From contig NZ_JACRSZ010000014.1 in NCBI RefSeq assembly GCF_014385005.1, positions 36,684-100,683 of the forward strand: a stretch of 64,000 nucleotides of DNA, read 5' to 3'. Under the pieces are notes generated by a model, which was not told where the DNA came from, made no database searches, and saw nothing but the letters and a program-made list of their open reading frames with translations. Source of the DNA: Jingyaoa shaoxingensis (lineage in GTDB: Bacteria; Bacillota; Clostridia; Lachnospirales; Lachnospiraceae). Every line of letters starts with the position of its first letter. The stretch's first letter is position 1. Made by a program: the position numbers and the translations under genes. Of this stretch, positions 43,553-51,550 are shown piece by piece.

Positions 43553-44392
43553 TCATCCTTTTACTGCTCCAGACATACCTGCTACCAGATACTTTTGAAT
43601 ATATGCAAAAATTAAAAGAACCGGTATCAGCGCTATAATTGTCCCTGCTGCAATTCCTCCATAATTAACTGTAAATTCTCCCTGCATCATACTTAATGCT
43701 ACCGGAATTGTAAATTTAGAAGAGGTATTAATAAAATTCAATGCATATACAAATTCATTCCAGCTATTTACAAATGCGAATGCACCGCATGTTACAATCC
43801 CAGGTAAAATTGCCGGAACAACAATTTTAAACAAGGCTTGAATCGTTGTACATCCATCAATTTGCGCCGCTTCCTCAAGCGTAATCGGAACTCCTGCATA
43901 AAATCCACAACACATAATCATGCAAAACGGCAGGTTGGTGGTCGCATTAACAATAATTAATGATAATAAGTTGTCATAAATTTTCAATTTTACGAATACG
44001 CTGAATAATGGAATCAATAAAATAATTCCCGGAAACATCTGCGTCAGTAAAAGCAGTAACATCACGCCACTCTTTGCCTTAAACTGATATCTTGACATTG
44101 CATAACCTCCAAAAATAGATAATGCAATAATTACCAGTGTTGTCATTGTCGCTACAATCAGACTGTTCTTAAAATTTTGAGCAAAATCCATCGCTGTCAA
44201 AATCTTCTTGTAGTTATCAAAAGTAAAAAAATGAGGATAGTAGTATACAGGTAATTTCATAATCATTGAATTATCTGTCAATGAAATATTTATAAACCAA
44301 TAATATGGAAAAATAGTAATGAGAATCCACATAATCACAGGCAGATAACAGGTTAATGCCTTTCTCATTTTCTTTTTAGATTTAATAGACAT
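43553..44392 (-). CDS. ABC sugar permease, MalG type
   Basis: Membrane subunit of the importer: 279 residues, six segments, and the EAA loop EEAAQIDGCTTIQALFKIVV that contacts the ATPase. The ATG at 44392 is chosen because AAGGAG lies before it and it overlaps the stop of the MalF-type gene by one base; a longer frame starting 32 codons earlier is rejected. Ends KYLVAGMSGAVKG, typical of this subunit. Confidence 0.93.
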   Translation of the reverse strand: MSIKSKKKMRKALTCYLPVIMWILITIFPYYWFINISLTDNSMIMKLPVYYYPHFFTFDNYKKILTAMDFAQNFKNSLIVATMTTLVIIALSIFGGYAMSRYQFKAKSGVMLLLLLTQMFPGIILLIPLFSVFVKLKIYDNLLSLIIVNATTNLPFCMIMCCGFYAGVPITLEEAAQIDGCTTIQALFKIVVPAILPGIVTCGAFAFVNSWNEFVYALNFINTSSKFTIPVALSMMQGEFTVNYGGIAAGTIIALIPVLLIFAYIQKYLVAGMSGAVKG

Positions 44393-45279
44393 CAGTAAAT
44401 TGTCTCCTTTCCATACTTCGATACATTCAAATATATAATTGAGAATATCAGTAATGCTCCTACTAACAAGACTGCCATTGCTGAGCAATATCCACTATCT
44501 AAAGTAGCTGTGAATTTCTGCATAATATATACCGGTAAAGTAATTGTTGAATTATTTGGTCCTCCATTTGTCATACTGTATATAATATCAACAATATTCA
44601 GTGTCCATATTGTTCTTAATAAAGTAGTTAACACTATTGTATCTTTTATCATTGGAAGTGTAATCTGAAAAAACCTTCTGACTACTCCGGCACCATCTAC
44701 TTGTGCGGATTCATAAATTTCTTCTGGAATATTTTGTAATGCTGCCAAAATACTAATTGCAAAAAAAGGAATTCCTCTCCATGTATTAGCGACAATCATT
44801 GTGCCGAGAGCTGAAGTTGCTGTTGAGAACCAGGCAACTCTGGTTTCTGTAATCCCTAATTTCAAAAGAATATCACCAAAAACGCCAACGCTTCCATTAA
44901 ACAAAAAGCGGAAAATTAAAGCAACTATCATTCCACCTACTGCCCATGGTGTAAATGCAAGAGCTCTTGCCAATCCTCTTCCTTTAAAATTTTGATTTAG
45001 CAAAAGTGCAATTAGCGTTCCCAGAACTAATTGCGGAATAATATTTTCCAATACCCATGGTATTGTATGTTTTACTGCTTTTATAAAAATAGGATCTTTC
45101 ATAAGCTTTGAAAAATTCTCCAGTCCTATAAAAGCTTTTTTACCGCCCATTATGCTATATTCATGAAAACTCAGCCAGACTGTATCTAGCATTGGGTATA
45201 ACATAAAAACAGCTATAAGAGCTAATGTTGGAAGTAACATTACATAGGGTATTGCACTTCTTCTTGCAAGCATTTTCAT
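44392..45279 (-). CDS. ABC sugar permease, MalF type
   Basis: First gene of the ten-gene sugar cluster. 295 residues with six membrane segments, starting ARRSAIPYVMLLPTLALI. The EAA loop is EEIYESAQVDGAGVVRRFF. Works with the MalG-type subunit and the binding protein. GGGAGG precedes the ATG. The leader (45280-45440) has inverted repeats but no good -35, as expected for an activator-dependent promoter. Confidence 0.93.
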   Translation of the reverse strand: MKMLARRSAIPYVMLLPTLALIAVFMLYPMLDTVWLSFHEYSIMGGKKAFIGLENFSKLMKDPIFIKAVKHTIPWVLENIIPQLVLGTLIALLLNQNFKGRGLARALAFTPWAVGGMIVALIFRFLFNGSVGVFGDILLKLGITETRVAWFSTATSALGTMIVANTWRGIPFFAISILAALQNIPEEIYESAQVDGAGVVRRFFQITLPMIKDTIVLTTLLRTIWTLNIVDIIYSMTNGGPNNSTITLPVYIMQKFTATLDSGYCSAMAVLLVGALLIFSIIYLNVSKYGKETIY

Positions 45280-45349
45280 TCTCTTTTTCCTCCCTGAATT
45301 TCTTATGTATTTACTATATCATTTCGCCCCTCTTCTTTTCGTTCAATTT

Positions 45350-45385
45350 CACTTTTAAAAAGTGTAATTTCGCACAATTAATGTG
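45350..45385. promoter_or_regulatory. Inverted repeats in the leader of the sugar operon
   Basis: CACTTTT-A-AAAAGTG (45350-45364), and CACA/TGTG arms at 45373-45385. They lie about 70-105 bases before the first permease start and upstream of a weak -10 (TATAGT, minus strand, 45318-45313). A candidate YesN-type activator site. Confidence 0.4.
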
Positions 45386-45444
45386 TATTTTTTATAGTTT
45401 TGTTTTGTATTGTTCATTATTTTACATATCCTTTTTTTATTTCA

Positions 45445-45633
45445 TCATTTATTTTTATACATTTTAGACAAGTATTCATAAATAAAACTTTGAAAATGAT
45501 ATTCCACACTTTCTTTTCCCCATGTATAAGTATTTTTCTTATATTCTCCAGTACAATCCGGAAATAATATTTGCGGAAATGCAAACGTCTCTATCGCTAC
45601 AAATAAAGCAATTGTAATCCATAACTTTTTCAT
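45445..45633 (-). CDS. Small secreted protein (62 aa)
   Basis: A 62-residue protein with a signal peptide MKKLWITIALFVAIETFAF and a short mature part with one Cys and HFQSFIYEYL. The ATG at 45633 has AGGAGA 8 bases upstream; the longer frame starting at 45702 has no site. It lies upstream of the sugar operon on the same strand. No family recognised. Could be a peptide signal or a small surface protein. Confidence 0.55.
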   Translation of the reverse strand: MKKLWITIALFVAIETFAFPQILFPDCTGEYKKNTYTWGKESVEYHFQSFIYEYLSKMYKNK

Positions 45634-45709
45634 ATATTCTGTCTCCTGTCCCGTTATCTTTTCCCAGTATTGCCTTTTTGTAAAAATCCATACAATATAC
45701 ATTTTTCTC

Positions 45710-45763
45710 TTGACAAATCTATAAAATATGACTATACTAATATCAATAACAGTAATAGTTATT
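45710..45763 (+). promoter_or_regulatory. Promoter and operator of the Fur-family gene
   Basis: TTGACA (45710-45715), 17-bp spacer, TATACT (45733-45738). Then AATAAC-AGTAATA-GTTATT (45745-45763), an inverted repeat over the start site that shares CAGTAATA with the rubrerythrin operator at 46240-46262. Confidence 0.7.
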
Positions 45764-45792
45764 ATTTTTATGTTTCAGAAAGGACGGATCTC

Positions 45793-46185
45793 ATGAATTA
45801 CAGTCGTCAGCGAGAATCTATCAAAGAATTCTTGAGCACACGCAAAGATCATCCTACTGCTGATACCATTTATATGAATATTCGAAAACAATTTCCGAAT
45901 ATCAGCCTTGGAACGATTTACCGTAATCTGAACCTCCTGTCTGATATCGGGGAAATTACCAGATTGACCACCGGAGACGGATGTGACCACTATGACTTCA
46001 ATACTGCCCCGCATAATCACTTTGTATGCACCAGATGTCACAGCGTACTTGATCTGGAGATGGACAGCATTGATGATATTATAAATGTAGCAAGGAAGAA
46101 TTTTCCGGGAAGAATTGACCGGCACTGCACATATTTTTACGGTATCTGTGCAGACTGCATGGAAGAATCAGAAGAAGCAAGTTAA
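45793..46185 (+). CDS. Fur/PerR-family metalloregulator
   Basis: 130-residue repressor of the Fur superfamily, likely PerR-like. Winged helix (about 1-75) with HPTADTIYMNIRKQFPNISL and GTIYRNLNLLSDIG. Metal domain with HNHFVCTRC and YGICADC, the two CxxC pairs holding structural zinc, and HYDFN with regulatory ligands. The ATG at 45793 has AGAAAGGA before it. Its operator-like palindrome overlaps its promoter, and the adjacent rubrerythrin has a matching one, so it probably regulates both in response to peroxide. Confidence 0.9.
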   Translation: MNYSRQRESIKEFLSTRKDHPTADTIYMNIRKQFPNISLGTIYRNLNLLSDIGEITRLTTGDGCDHYDFNTAPHNHFVCTRCHSVLDLEMDSIDDIINVARKNFPGRIDRHCTYFYGICADCMEESEEAS

Positions 46186-46192
46186 AAATAAG

Positions 46193-46262
46193 AATAATTA
46201 TTATTTTTCTTGACAAAGTCGCAGAGATGTGGTAGTCTTAAATCAGTAATAATTACTGATTT
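46193..46262 (+). promoter_or_regulatory. Promoter and operators of rubrerythrin
   Basis: TTGACA (46210-46215), 17-bp spacer, TAGTCT (46233-46238). Palindrome AAATCAGTAA-TAA-TTACTGATTT (46240-46262) covers the start site. A second AT-rich dyad AATAATTATT (46193-46202) lies just upstream of the -35. Both resemble Fur/PerR-type sites. Confidence 0.75.
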
Positions 46263-46307
46263 GTAAATAAAACTAAATATAAACTCAAAGAAAAGGAGAA
46301 CAAAACA

Positions 46308-46895
46308 ATGGCAAAATTTGTATGTAAAGTATGTGGTTATATCTATGAAGGCGAAGCAGCACCGGCTGAATGTCCAGTCTGTCATGCAAAATCCGATATG
46401 TTCCAGGAAGTTCAGGGTGAACTGGTTCTGGCTGCTGAACATGAATACGGCATCTACGCTAAAACTGTAAAAGACAACAAAGACATCAGCGACGAAGACA
46501 AGAATTTCATCTTCGAACAGTTAAAAGCTAACTTCAACGGCGAATGCTCAGAAGTAGGTATGTACCTGTGCATGGCTCGTATCGCTCACCGCGAAGGATA
46601 TCCGGAAATCGGTCTCTACTGGGAAAAAGCAGCTTACGAAGAAGCTGAACATGCAGCAAAATTCGCTGAGATGCTGGGCGAAGACCTTGAACCAAACATG
46701 AAAGCTACTACAAAAGACAACCTGAAATGGAGAGTTGACTGCGAATTCGGTGCTACTCAGGGTAAATTCGATCTTGCAAAATGCGCAAAGAAAAACAACC
46801 TGGATGCAATCCATGATACCGTACACGAAATGGCTAAAGATGAAGCCCGTCACGGACGCGCACTCAAAGGTCTCTTAGAAAGATACTTTGGCTAA
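46308..46895 (+). CDS. Reverse rubrerythrin
   Basis: Peroxide-reducing non-haem diiron protein, 195 residues. The rubredoxin-like domain is N-terminal (about 1-35; CKVCGY and CPVCHAK), the reverse of classical rubrerythrin. The four-helix diiron domain follows with [27 protein letters not shown] and [13 protein letters not shown], giving the Glu/His ligands. Protects anaerobes from O2 and H2O2. AAAGGAG precedes the ATG. Probably controlled by the Fur-family protein next door. Terminator at 46921. Confidence 0.95.
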   Translation: MAKFVCKVCGYIYEGEAAPAECPVCHAKSDMFQEVQGELVLAAEHEYGIYAKTVKDNKDISDEDKNFIFEQLKANFNGECSEVGMYLCMARIAHREGYPEIGLYWEKAAYEEAEHAAKFAEMLGEDLEPNMKATTKDNLKWRVDCEFGATQGKFDLAKCAKKNNLDAIHDTVHEMAKDEARHGRALKGLLERYFG

Positions 46896-46920
46896 GCTAC
46901 AAGCCATGCAAAATAGTGAA

Positions 46921-46958
46921 AATAAGGCTCTGCGAGTTTACTCGTAAGAGCCTTTATT
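46921..46958 (+). terminator. Intrinsic terminator of rubrerythrin
   Basis: AATAAGGCTCT pairs with (A)GAGCCTTTATT around a loop that itself contains CGAGTTTACTCG, then a T-run. Confidence 0.85.
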
Positions 46959-46969
46959 TTTGCTATTTT

Positions 46970-47085
46970 ATACGGCGACAGCCGTCCATGAAATAGCCCG
47001 TAGGGCTATGAATGGTGCATGGCGTTAAGCCGGGCGACAGCCCACCAGCAAGAAGCAACGAAGTGGATTCGAGCTGGCTCGGGGG
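46970..47085. repeat. Cluster of short hairpins
   Basis: CGGC-GACA-GCCG (about 46974-46985), AGCCC-GT-AGGGCT (about 46997-47009) and GGGC-GACA-GCCC (about 47034-47045) follow one another. GC-richer than the surroundings. No gene is supported. Confidence 0.45.
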
Positions 47086-47103
47086 AACATTTTTACAGTA
47101 TAC

Positions 47104-47193
47104 TTATCCAAAATATTTCCTCCGAAGTTTTCCCAATGCCTCACGGGCATCTAATAGCTCTGCACCTTTTTCTACATCACTTACCCATCTCAT
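47104..47193 (-). CDS. Possible micropeptide (29 aa)
   Basis: ATG at 47193 with AAAGAAAGGA upstream encodes MRWVSDVEKGAELLDAR then EALGKLRRKYFG. It is helical and charged. No family recognised; it may be only a chance ORF. Confidence 0.3.
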   Translation of the reverse strand: MRWVSDVEKGAELLDAREALGKLRRKYFG

Positions 47194-47299
47194 CCGATCA
47201 TCCTTTCTTTGTTCTATGTATTTCTATTTTAGTCATATTCTATCTTTGTATCAATCTCTTTTTGTATATATTATTTATCTTTTTGTTTTATGACTCATA

Positions 47300-47347
47300 A
47301 AAATAAGATGGACAAAACCTGTTTCCAGGCTTTGTCCACCTTATTTT
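47300..47347. terminator. Terminator after the decayed secreted-protein gene
   Basis: AAAATAAGATGGACAAA pairs with TTTGTCCACCTTATTTT, flanked by A/T-rich DNA. Confidence 0.75.
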
Positions 47348-47366
47348 CAAAGAATTTTGTTCCCAG

Positions 47367-47760
47367 ATTACTTGTTCTTTACTGTCACAACTACGGTTCT
47401 GGTGATTCCGTTTTCACTTCCATGCTGAATCTCTGACCGAATAACCTCCAGATCCGCATTTTGTTTCCTGCTGCTTTAAAGCTGGCTTTTACCCAGAAGT
47501 TTCCATAACTGTTCCAGCTTGACCGGATCCTGATAAGATAGGTTCCCTTTTCCAGTCAGGCACCCTTCTGATAAGTGTCAGGAGCAGAATCTGAGCCATG
47601 GAGCAAACCTCCGTGAATTACTGTCGTGGTCAGATCTTCATCATATACATACATTTCACAGCCATCAAAAAATGCATTTACATTAACAGTCAGATATCCA
47701 CTTTCCTAATGGCAGATCACTGTAGGACGCCGACGCCTGTACCTTTCCTCTCTACGTTTA
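47367..47760 (-). pseudogene. Decayed paralogue of the secreted protein pair
   Basis: Minus-strand reading in shifting frames gives FFDGCEMYVYDEDLTTTVIH, LEKGTYLIRIRSSWNSYGNFW and GSENGITRTVVVTVKNK before a stop near 47367. KGTYLIRI and the general beta-sandwich pattern match the KGTYYIKV segments of the two intact paralogues at 47892 and 48835. Several stops and frameshifts show decay. Confidence 0.5.
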
Positions 47761-47891
47761 CTTGTGTTATTTTCCATTCTACATGATTTGTCAGAAAAAC
47801 ATAAACAAACTTTTCTATATTTATTCACATTTGTGAATTTTAAGTATATTGGTAACTATTCAGAACCCACTGTTCCAGAAGGCAGCATTTT

Positions 47892-48683
47892 CTACTGTCT
47901 TTTCCATGAAAATGCATATCCGCCGGTTGCGTTTTTATCTTTTCTGCTTACTTTTATATAATAAGTTCCAGGTTTTACTTTTAATACCTTTTTCGTCTTT
48001 GCATTGCGTACATAATAGATTCCTTCGTCTTCACTTTCCATCGCAGTCAGTGTGTATCCCTTTTTCACACTTGGTCCATAGATCTGAAAATGAATGCGCC
48101 CTGTACTGCCATTTTTTATATTGATGCAAAGTTTTCCTTTTTTCTTTACTTTCAGCTTAAACCAGTCTGCTTTACTGCTCTTCTCACCTACCGGCATCAG
48201 ACCTTTTACCACTTTCTTCTGTGCCGTGTTATATGCTTTGGATTTGGAGCACCCACCTTTATCCGCCCATTTTTCAAATGTTACACCAAGAATATACGAC
48301 GAATTACCACTGGTTTTCAGGTAGTATGTGCCCTTCTTCAGTCCATACCATATCAGATCGCCGCAATCTGAATTCACTGCATCTTTCCTGCGGATCTCTT
48401 TTTTTCTGCTGTTACATAAAGTGATATTCAAATTTTTGAAAGTATAGAGCTGATCCGCATTTCCATAAACCACTACTACACTGTCTGAAGGCAGCACAAA
48501 CTTATGATACACCGTTCCTTTAAAACCAGACACCTGGCTATACGTATAATATGTTTTACTCACCTTCTTCATCGTAACCGTTTTGCTGGCTGCCACGACA
48601 TTCACGCCGAAAAGCATACATAATAACACTACAGTGATCAGAATCCGCACAATAGGGTAGCTTCTTCGATTTTTCTTTTTCAT
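47892..48683 (-). CDS. Secreted PPC-like protein, paralogue A
   Basis: 263-residue exported protein with a signal peptide (about 1-32, ends VVAASKTVT). Two beta-sandwich halves follow, each ending in the same type of strand: YGLKKGTYYLKTSGNSSY (about 115-130) and VKPGTYYIKVSRKDKNATGG (about 242-258). This resembles bacterial pre-peptidase C-terminal domains. No catalytic motif is seen. Very basic. About half identical by eye to the next gene, so the two are a tandem duplication. Role at the cell surface unknown. Confidence 0.8.
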   Translation of the reverse strand: MKKKNRRSYPIVRILITVVLLCMLFGVNVVAASKTVTMKKVSKTYYTYSQVSGFKGTVYHKFVLPSDSVVVVYGNADQLYTFKNLNITLCNSRKKEIRRKDAVNSDCGDLIWYGLKKGTYYLKTSGNSSYILGVTFEKWADKGGCSKSKAYNTAQKKVVKGLMPVGEKSSKADWFKLKVKKKGKLCINIKNGSTGRIHFQIYGPSVKKGYTLTAMESEDEGIYYVRNAKTKKVLKVKPGTYYIKVSRKDKNATGGYAFSWKRQ

Positions 48684-48761
48684 AGTCTTTCCCTCCCTGA
48701 AAATTTTCTGCTTCTGTTCAGAAATCCTGATGATAAGTTACTTTTATGTGGGTTCTGCCAA

Positions 48762-48793
48762 AAATGCCCCGCAGATACACCTGCAGGGCATTT
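48762..48793. terminator. Hairpin between the secreted paralogues
   Basis: AAATGCCC-C-GCAG / CTGC-A-GGGCATTT around ATACAC. Lies after paralogue B on the minus strand; poor T-run. Confidence 0.6.
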
Positions 48794-48834
48794 CTCAGGT
48801 GAATCGTGAAACGGTTCGCCTTTTCTCTTTTCTG

Positions 48835-49620
48835 TTATTTCAGTTTACACCGAAAACTGTAGACACCGGTTGCGCTCTTTGCTGCACGGCTTACTTTGAT
48901 GTAATAAGTACCGGCTTTTAATCCGATTGGCTTTCTTGTTCTCGCATTGCCAATGTAGTAGGTTCCTTCACTGTTGGCGAGAGTTGCGATTGTGCATCCG
49001 TTTCTTGCGCTCGGTCCATAGAGCTGGAAGCGAATCTTACCACTGCATTTGGAATCAATATCCACATAAAGCTTTTTATTTCTTCCGATCTTGATCTTGA
49101 ACCAGTCTGCTTTATTGGAACTCTCCCCTATCGGGATTACACCGGTGATGATCTTCTTCTGGGAAATAGCATATGCTTTTGATTTGGAAGCAGCACCTCT
49201 GTCAGCCATTTTCTGGAATCCTGCTGCTAAGATATAGGAAGCATTGCCACTGGTTTTCAGATAATAGGTTCCCTTCTGGATTCCGTAAGTAAGATACCGG
49301 TCACCGGATGCATTTACAGACTCTCTGTAGGTCAGTGCCTTTTTCTTACTGTTGCATACCGTAACATCCATGCTGCCTCTTCCCCATGAATACACTTTAT
49401 TTCCGGAAACAGCCAGTACTCCTGATGTAGGTACTGTAAATTTGTGATAAATAGTGCCTGTATAGCCCCTGTTCTGCTGATATACATAGGCTCCTGAGCT
49501 TTTCTTCATGGTAACGGTCTTGCTGGCTGCCATCGCATTCATGCCAAACAGAACACTCAGCAACATGGTCAGCAACAACAGTGGCATCAGGCGACGTCTG
49601 ATCTTCTTTTCCTGTCTCAT
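48835..49620 (-). CDS. Secreted PPC-like protein, paralogue B
   Basis: 261 residues with the same layout as the gene at 47892: signal peptide (about 1-32, MNAMAASKTVT), a first half with YGIQKGTYYLKTSGNASY and a second with LKAGTYYIKVSRAAKSATG. Shared blocks include SKTVTMKK, GTIYHKF / GTVYHKF and SNKADWFKIKI / SSKADWFKLKV. GGGAGG precedes the ATG. Function unknown; secreted duplicates with decay of a third copy suggest rapid change in surface proteins. Confidence 0.8.
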   Translation of the reverse strand: MRQEKKIRRRLMPLLLLTMLLSVLFGMNAMAASKTVTMKKSSGAYVYQQNRGYTGTIYHKFTVPTSGVLAVSGNKVYSWGRGSMDVTVCNSKKKALTYRESVNASGDRYLTYGIQKGTYYLKTSGNASYILAAGFQKMADRGAASKSKAYAISQKKIITGVIPIGESSNKADWFKIKIGRNKKLYVDIDSKCSGKIRFQLYGPSARNGCTIATLANSEGTYYIGNARTRKPIGLKAGTYYIKVSRAAKSATGVYSFRCKLK

Positions 49621-49725
49621 AACTTTTCCCTCCTGGACATATTTTTGTTATCTTTATTCTATCTAATTTTCCTTAGAAGTACAAGTATTCTTTTTCACAT
49701 TTTGGACACACTTTTTGTCTTATCA

Positions 49726-50598
49726 TTACATCAGGTTTGCTTCATCCGGCAGACGGAAGCCTTCTCCAATGACTTCATTGGATTCCACTACGATCACAAA
49801 GGCACGTTCATCAATTTCATGTACCCGCTTACGGATCAGATACATCTCCTTGCCGCTGCTGGCACACATGACAACTTCCTTTTTCTCACCGGTATAGCCG
49901 CCATATCCCTGCAGAATGGTAGAACCTCGATCCACCAGTTTATCAATCTCATCCACAATTTCCTGCGTATGATCCGATATAATCAACGTTAATTTTCCGG
50001 AATTTGTTCCACTGATCAGTTTATCCAGTACAATCGAATACAGATAATTCAACAGCAGCCCATAGATCATACTGTCGATACCACTTCCGATCGCAATGAC
50101 ACTGGAAAGAATTACCATCGCATCCATTACAAATGCTATTTTTCCCAAAGACAGATGTGGGCGATAGTATTTTACAGCCATCATAATAAAATCAAATCCA
50201 CCGGTGGATGAACCTCTCATAAAAATAATGGCATATCCGATACCAAGTAAAACACCGGTACAAATGGCCGCCAAAATCAAGTCTCCCTGATACAGCGGCA
50301 GGTGCGGTCCAAGGATATCCATAACTGCAGATGTAATCAACGTAGATCTCAGGGATTTCAGGTAAAACTGTTTTCCCAGAGTCTTATAACAGCAGATAAT
50401 GATCGGAATGTTCAGAATCACTGTCAGCGCACCTACCGGCAGCCCGAATAACTGATAGAAGATCAGCGCCACTCCGGATACTCCTGTCATTGGGAAATCT
50501 GCCGGTACTGCAAAGCTATAGGTTGCAATCGTCAGTAAAATTCCACCCAGAATATCCACCAGCACATCCACGCTGATTCTTTTTACATTTTCCTTCAT
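49726..50598 (-). CDS. YitT-family membrane protein (DUF161/DUF2179)
   Basis: 290-residue protein with five or six N-terminal membrane segments (VDILGGILLTIATYSFAVPA first), the SSTGGFDFI motif of the family and a soluble C-terminal DUF2179 domain (about 215-290; MYLIRKRVHEIDERAFVIV). Transport role unknown. The ATG at 50598 has GGAGG 6 bases upstream, within the codons of an earlier in-frame ATG. Lies just downstream of the fruK-like gene. Confidence 0.88.
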   Translation of the reverse strand: MKENVKRISVDVLVDILGGILLTIATYSFAVPADFPMTGVSGVALIFYQLFGLPVGALTVILNIPIIICCYKTLGKQFYLKSLRSTLITSAVMDILGPHLPLYQGDLILAAICTGVLLGIGYAIIFMRGSSTGGFDFIMMAVKYYRPHLSLGKIAFVMDAMVILSSVIAIGSGIDSMIYGLLLNYLYSIVLDKLISGTNSGKLTLIISDHTQEIVDEIDKLVDRGSTILQGYGGYTGEKKEVVMCASSGKEMYLIRKRVHEIDERAFVIVVESNEVIGEGFRLPDEANLM

Positions 50599-50621
50599 GT
50601 TGTCCTCCATATCGCATGTCT

Positions 50622-51536
50622 TTATATTCTTTCAATCTGAATTCGTTTTTCCAGACGTCTGATTTCATCCCGGTGTGCCGTCCCATAGGTAAATGCCGTT
50701 GCCGTTCCTGCTGCAGCCGCCAGTCTGAGTGCTTCTTCATAAGAATGTTCCGGCTCCCAGCCTGCCAGAAAACCTGCTACCGAAGAATCCCCGGCGCCAA
50801 CAGTATTGGCTACTTTTCCTTTCACGCCTTTTGCATAGAGGGCAGTCTTCTCTTCCGTCAACAGCAGCATGCCTTCCGCGCCCATAGATACTAGTACATT
50901 AGCAGCTCCCATATGCTGCAGTTCTCTTGCATAGTATCGCACTTCTCCCAGTGTTTTTATACGGATCGTAAACAAGTCCTCCAGTTCTTCCAGATTCGGT
51001 TTGATAAGAAATGGGTGAAACGGCAATGTTTTCAACAATTCTTTTCCTGTTACATCCAACACCGGACGAACCTGTAAGTCTGACAGACTCTTCAGGATAT
51101 ATTCATAGGCTCCCTTCACACCGGATGGTACATTTCCTGACAGCACCAGCGTATTCAGATCCGGCAGCTCCCGCAGTTTACTGCAAAGCCGGTCCAGATC
51201 TGCAAAAGTTAAAACCGGACCTATACCGTTGATCTCTGTTTCTTCCTGTGAGCTGACCTTGGTATTGATTCTGGTAAATCCATTGTCTACAAACAGGAAA
51301 TGGTCTTTCAGCTTCTGTTCTGCCAGCATAGCTTCGTATGCCTTTCCAGTTGTCCCTGCCAGAAATCCGCTGACACAGGTATCCACATCCAGTTCTGCCA
51401 GTACAAGGGACACATTTACCCCTTTTCCTCCCGGGAAAACAGCCTCTTCTGATACCCGGTTCAGGCAGCCTGTCCTGAACTCCTCTACCTTTACCACACA
51501 GTCAATTGCCGGATTTAATGTTACCGTTGCGATCAT
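50622..51536 (-). CDS. 1-phosphofructokinase/tagatose-6-P kinase-like sugar kinase
   Basis: PfkB-family kinase of 304 residues. TLNPAIDCVV start, the FPGGKGVNVS substrate motif, GNVPSGV, and the ATP/catalytic motif NTVGAGDSSVAGFLAG with the base Asp. This set is the FruK/LacC/PfkB subgroup, which phosphorylates fructose-1-P or a related hexose phosphate. No PTS gene or FruR is adjacent, so substrate is undecided. GGGGTGA precedes the ATG. Confidence 0.88.
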   Translation of the reverse strand: MIATVTLNPAIDCVVKVEEFRTGCLNRVSEEAVFPGGKGVNVSLVLAELDVDTCVSGFLAGTTGKAYEAMLAEQKLKDHFLFVDNGFTRINTKVSSQEETEINGIGPVLTFADLDRLCSKLRELPDLNTLVLSGNVPSGVKGAYEYILKSLSDLQVRPVLDVTGKELLKTLPFHPFLIKPNLEELEDLFTIRIKTLGEVRYYARELQHMGAANVLVSMGAEGMLLLTEEKTALYAKGVKGKVANTVGAGDSSVAGFLAGWEPEHSYEEALRLAAAAGTATAFTYGTAHRDEIRRLEKRIQIERI

Positions 51537-51550
51537 GTTATCACCCCTTC

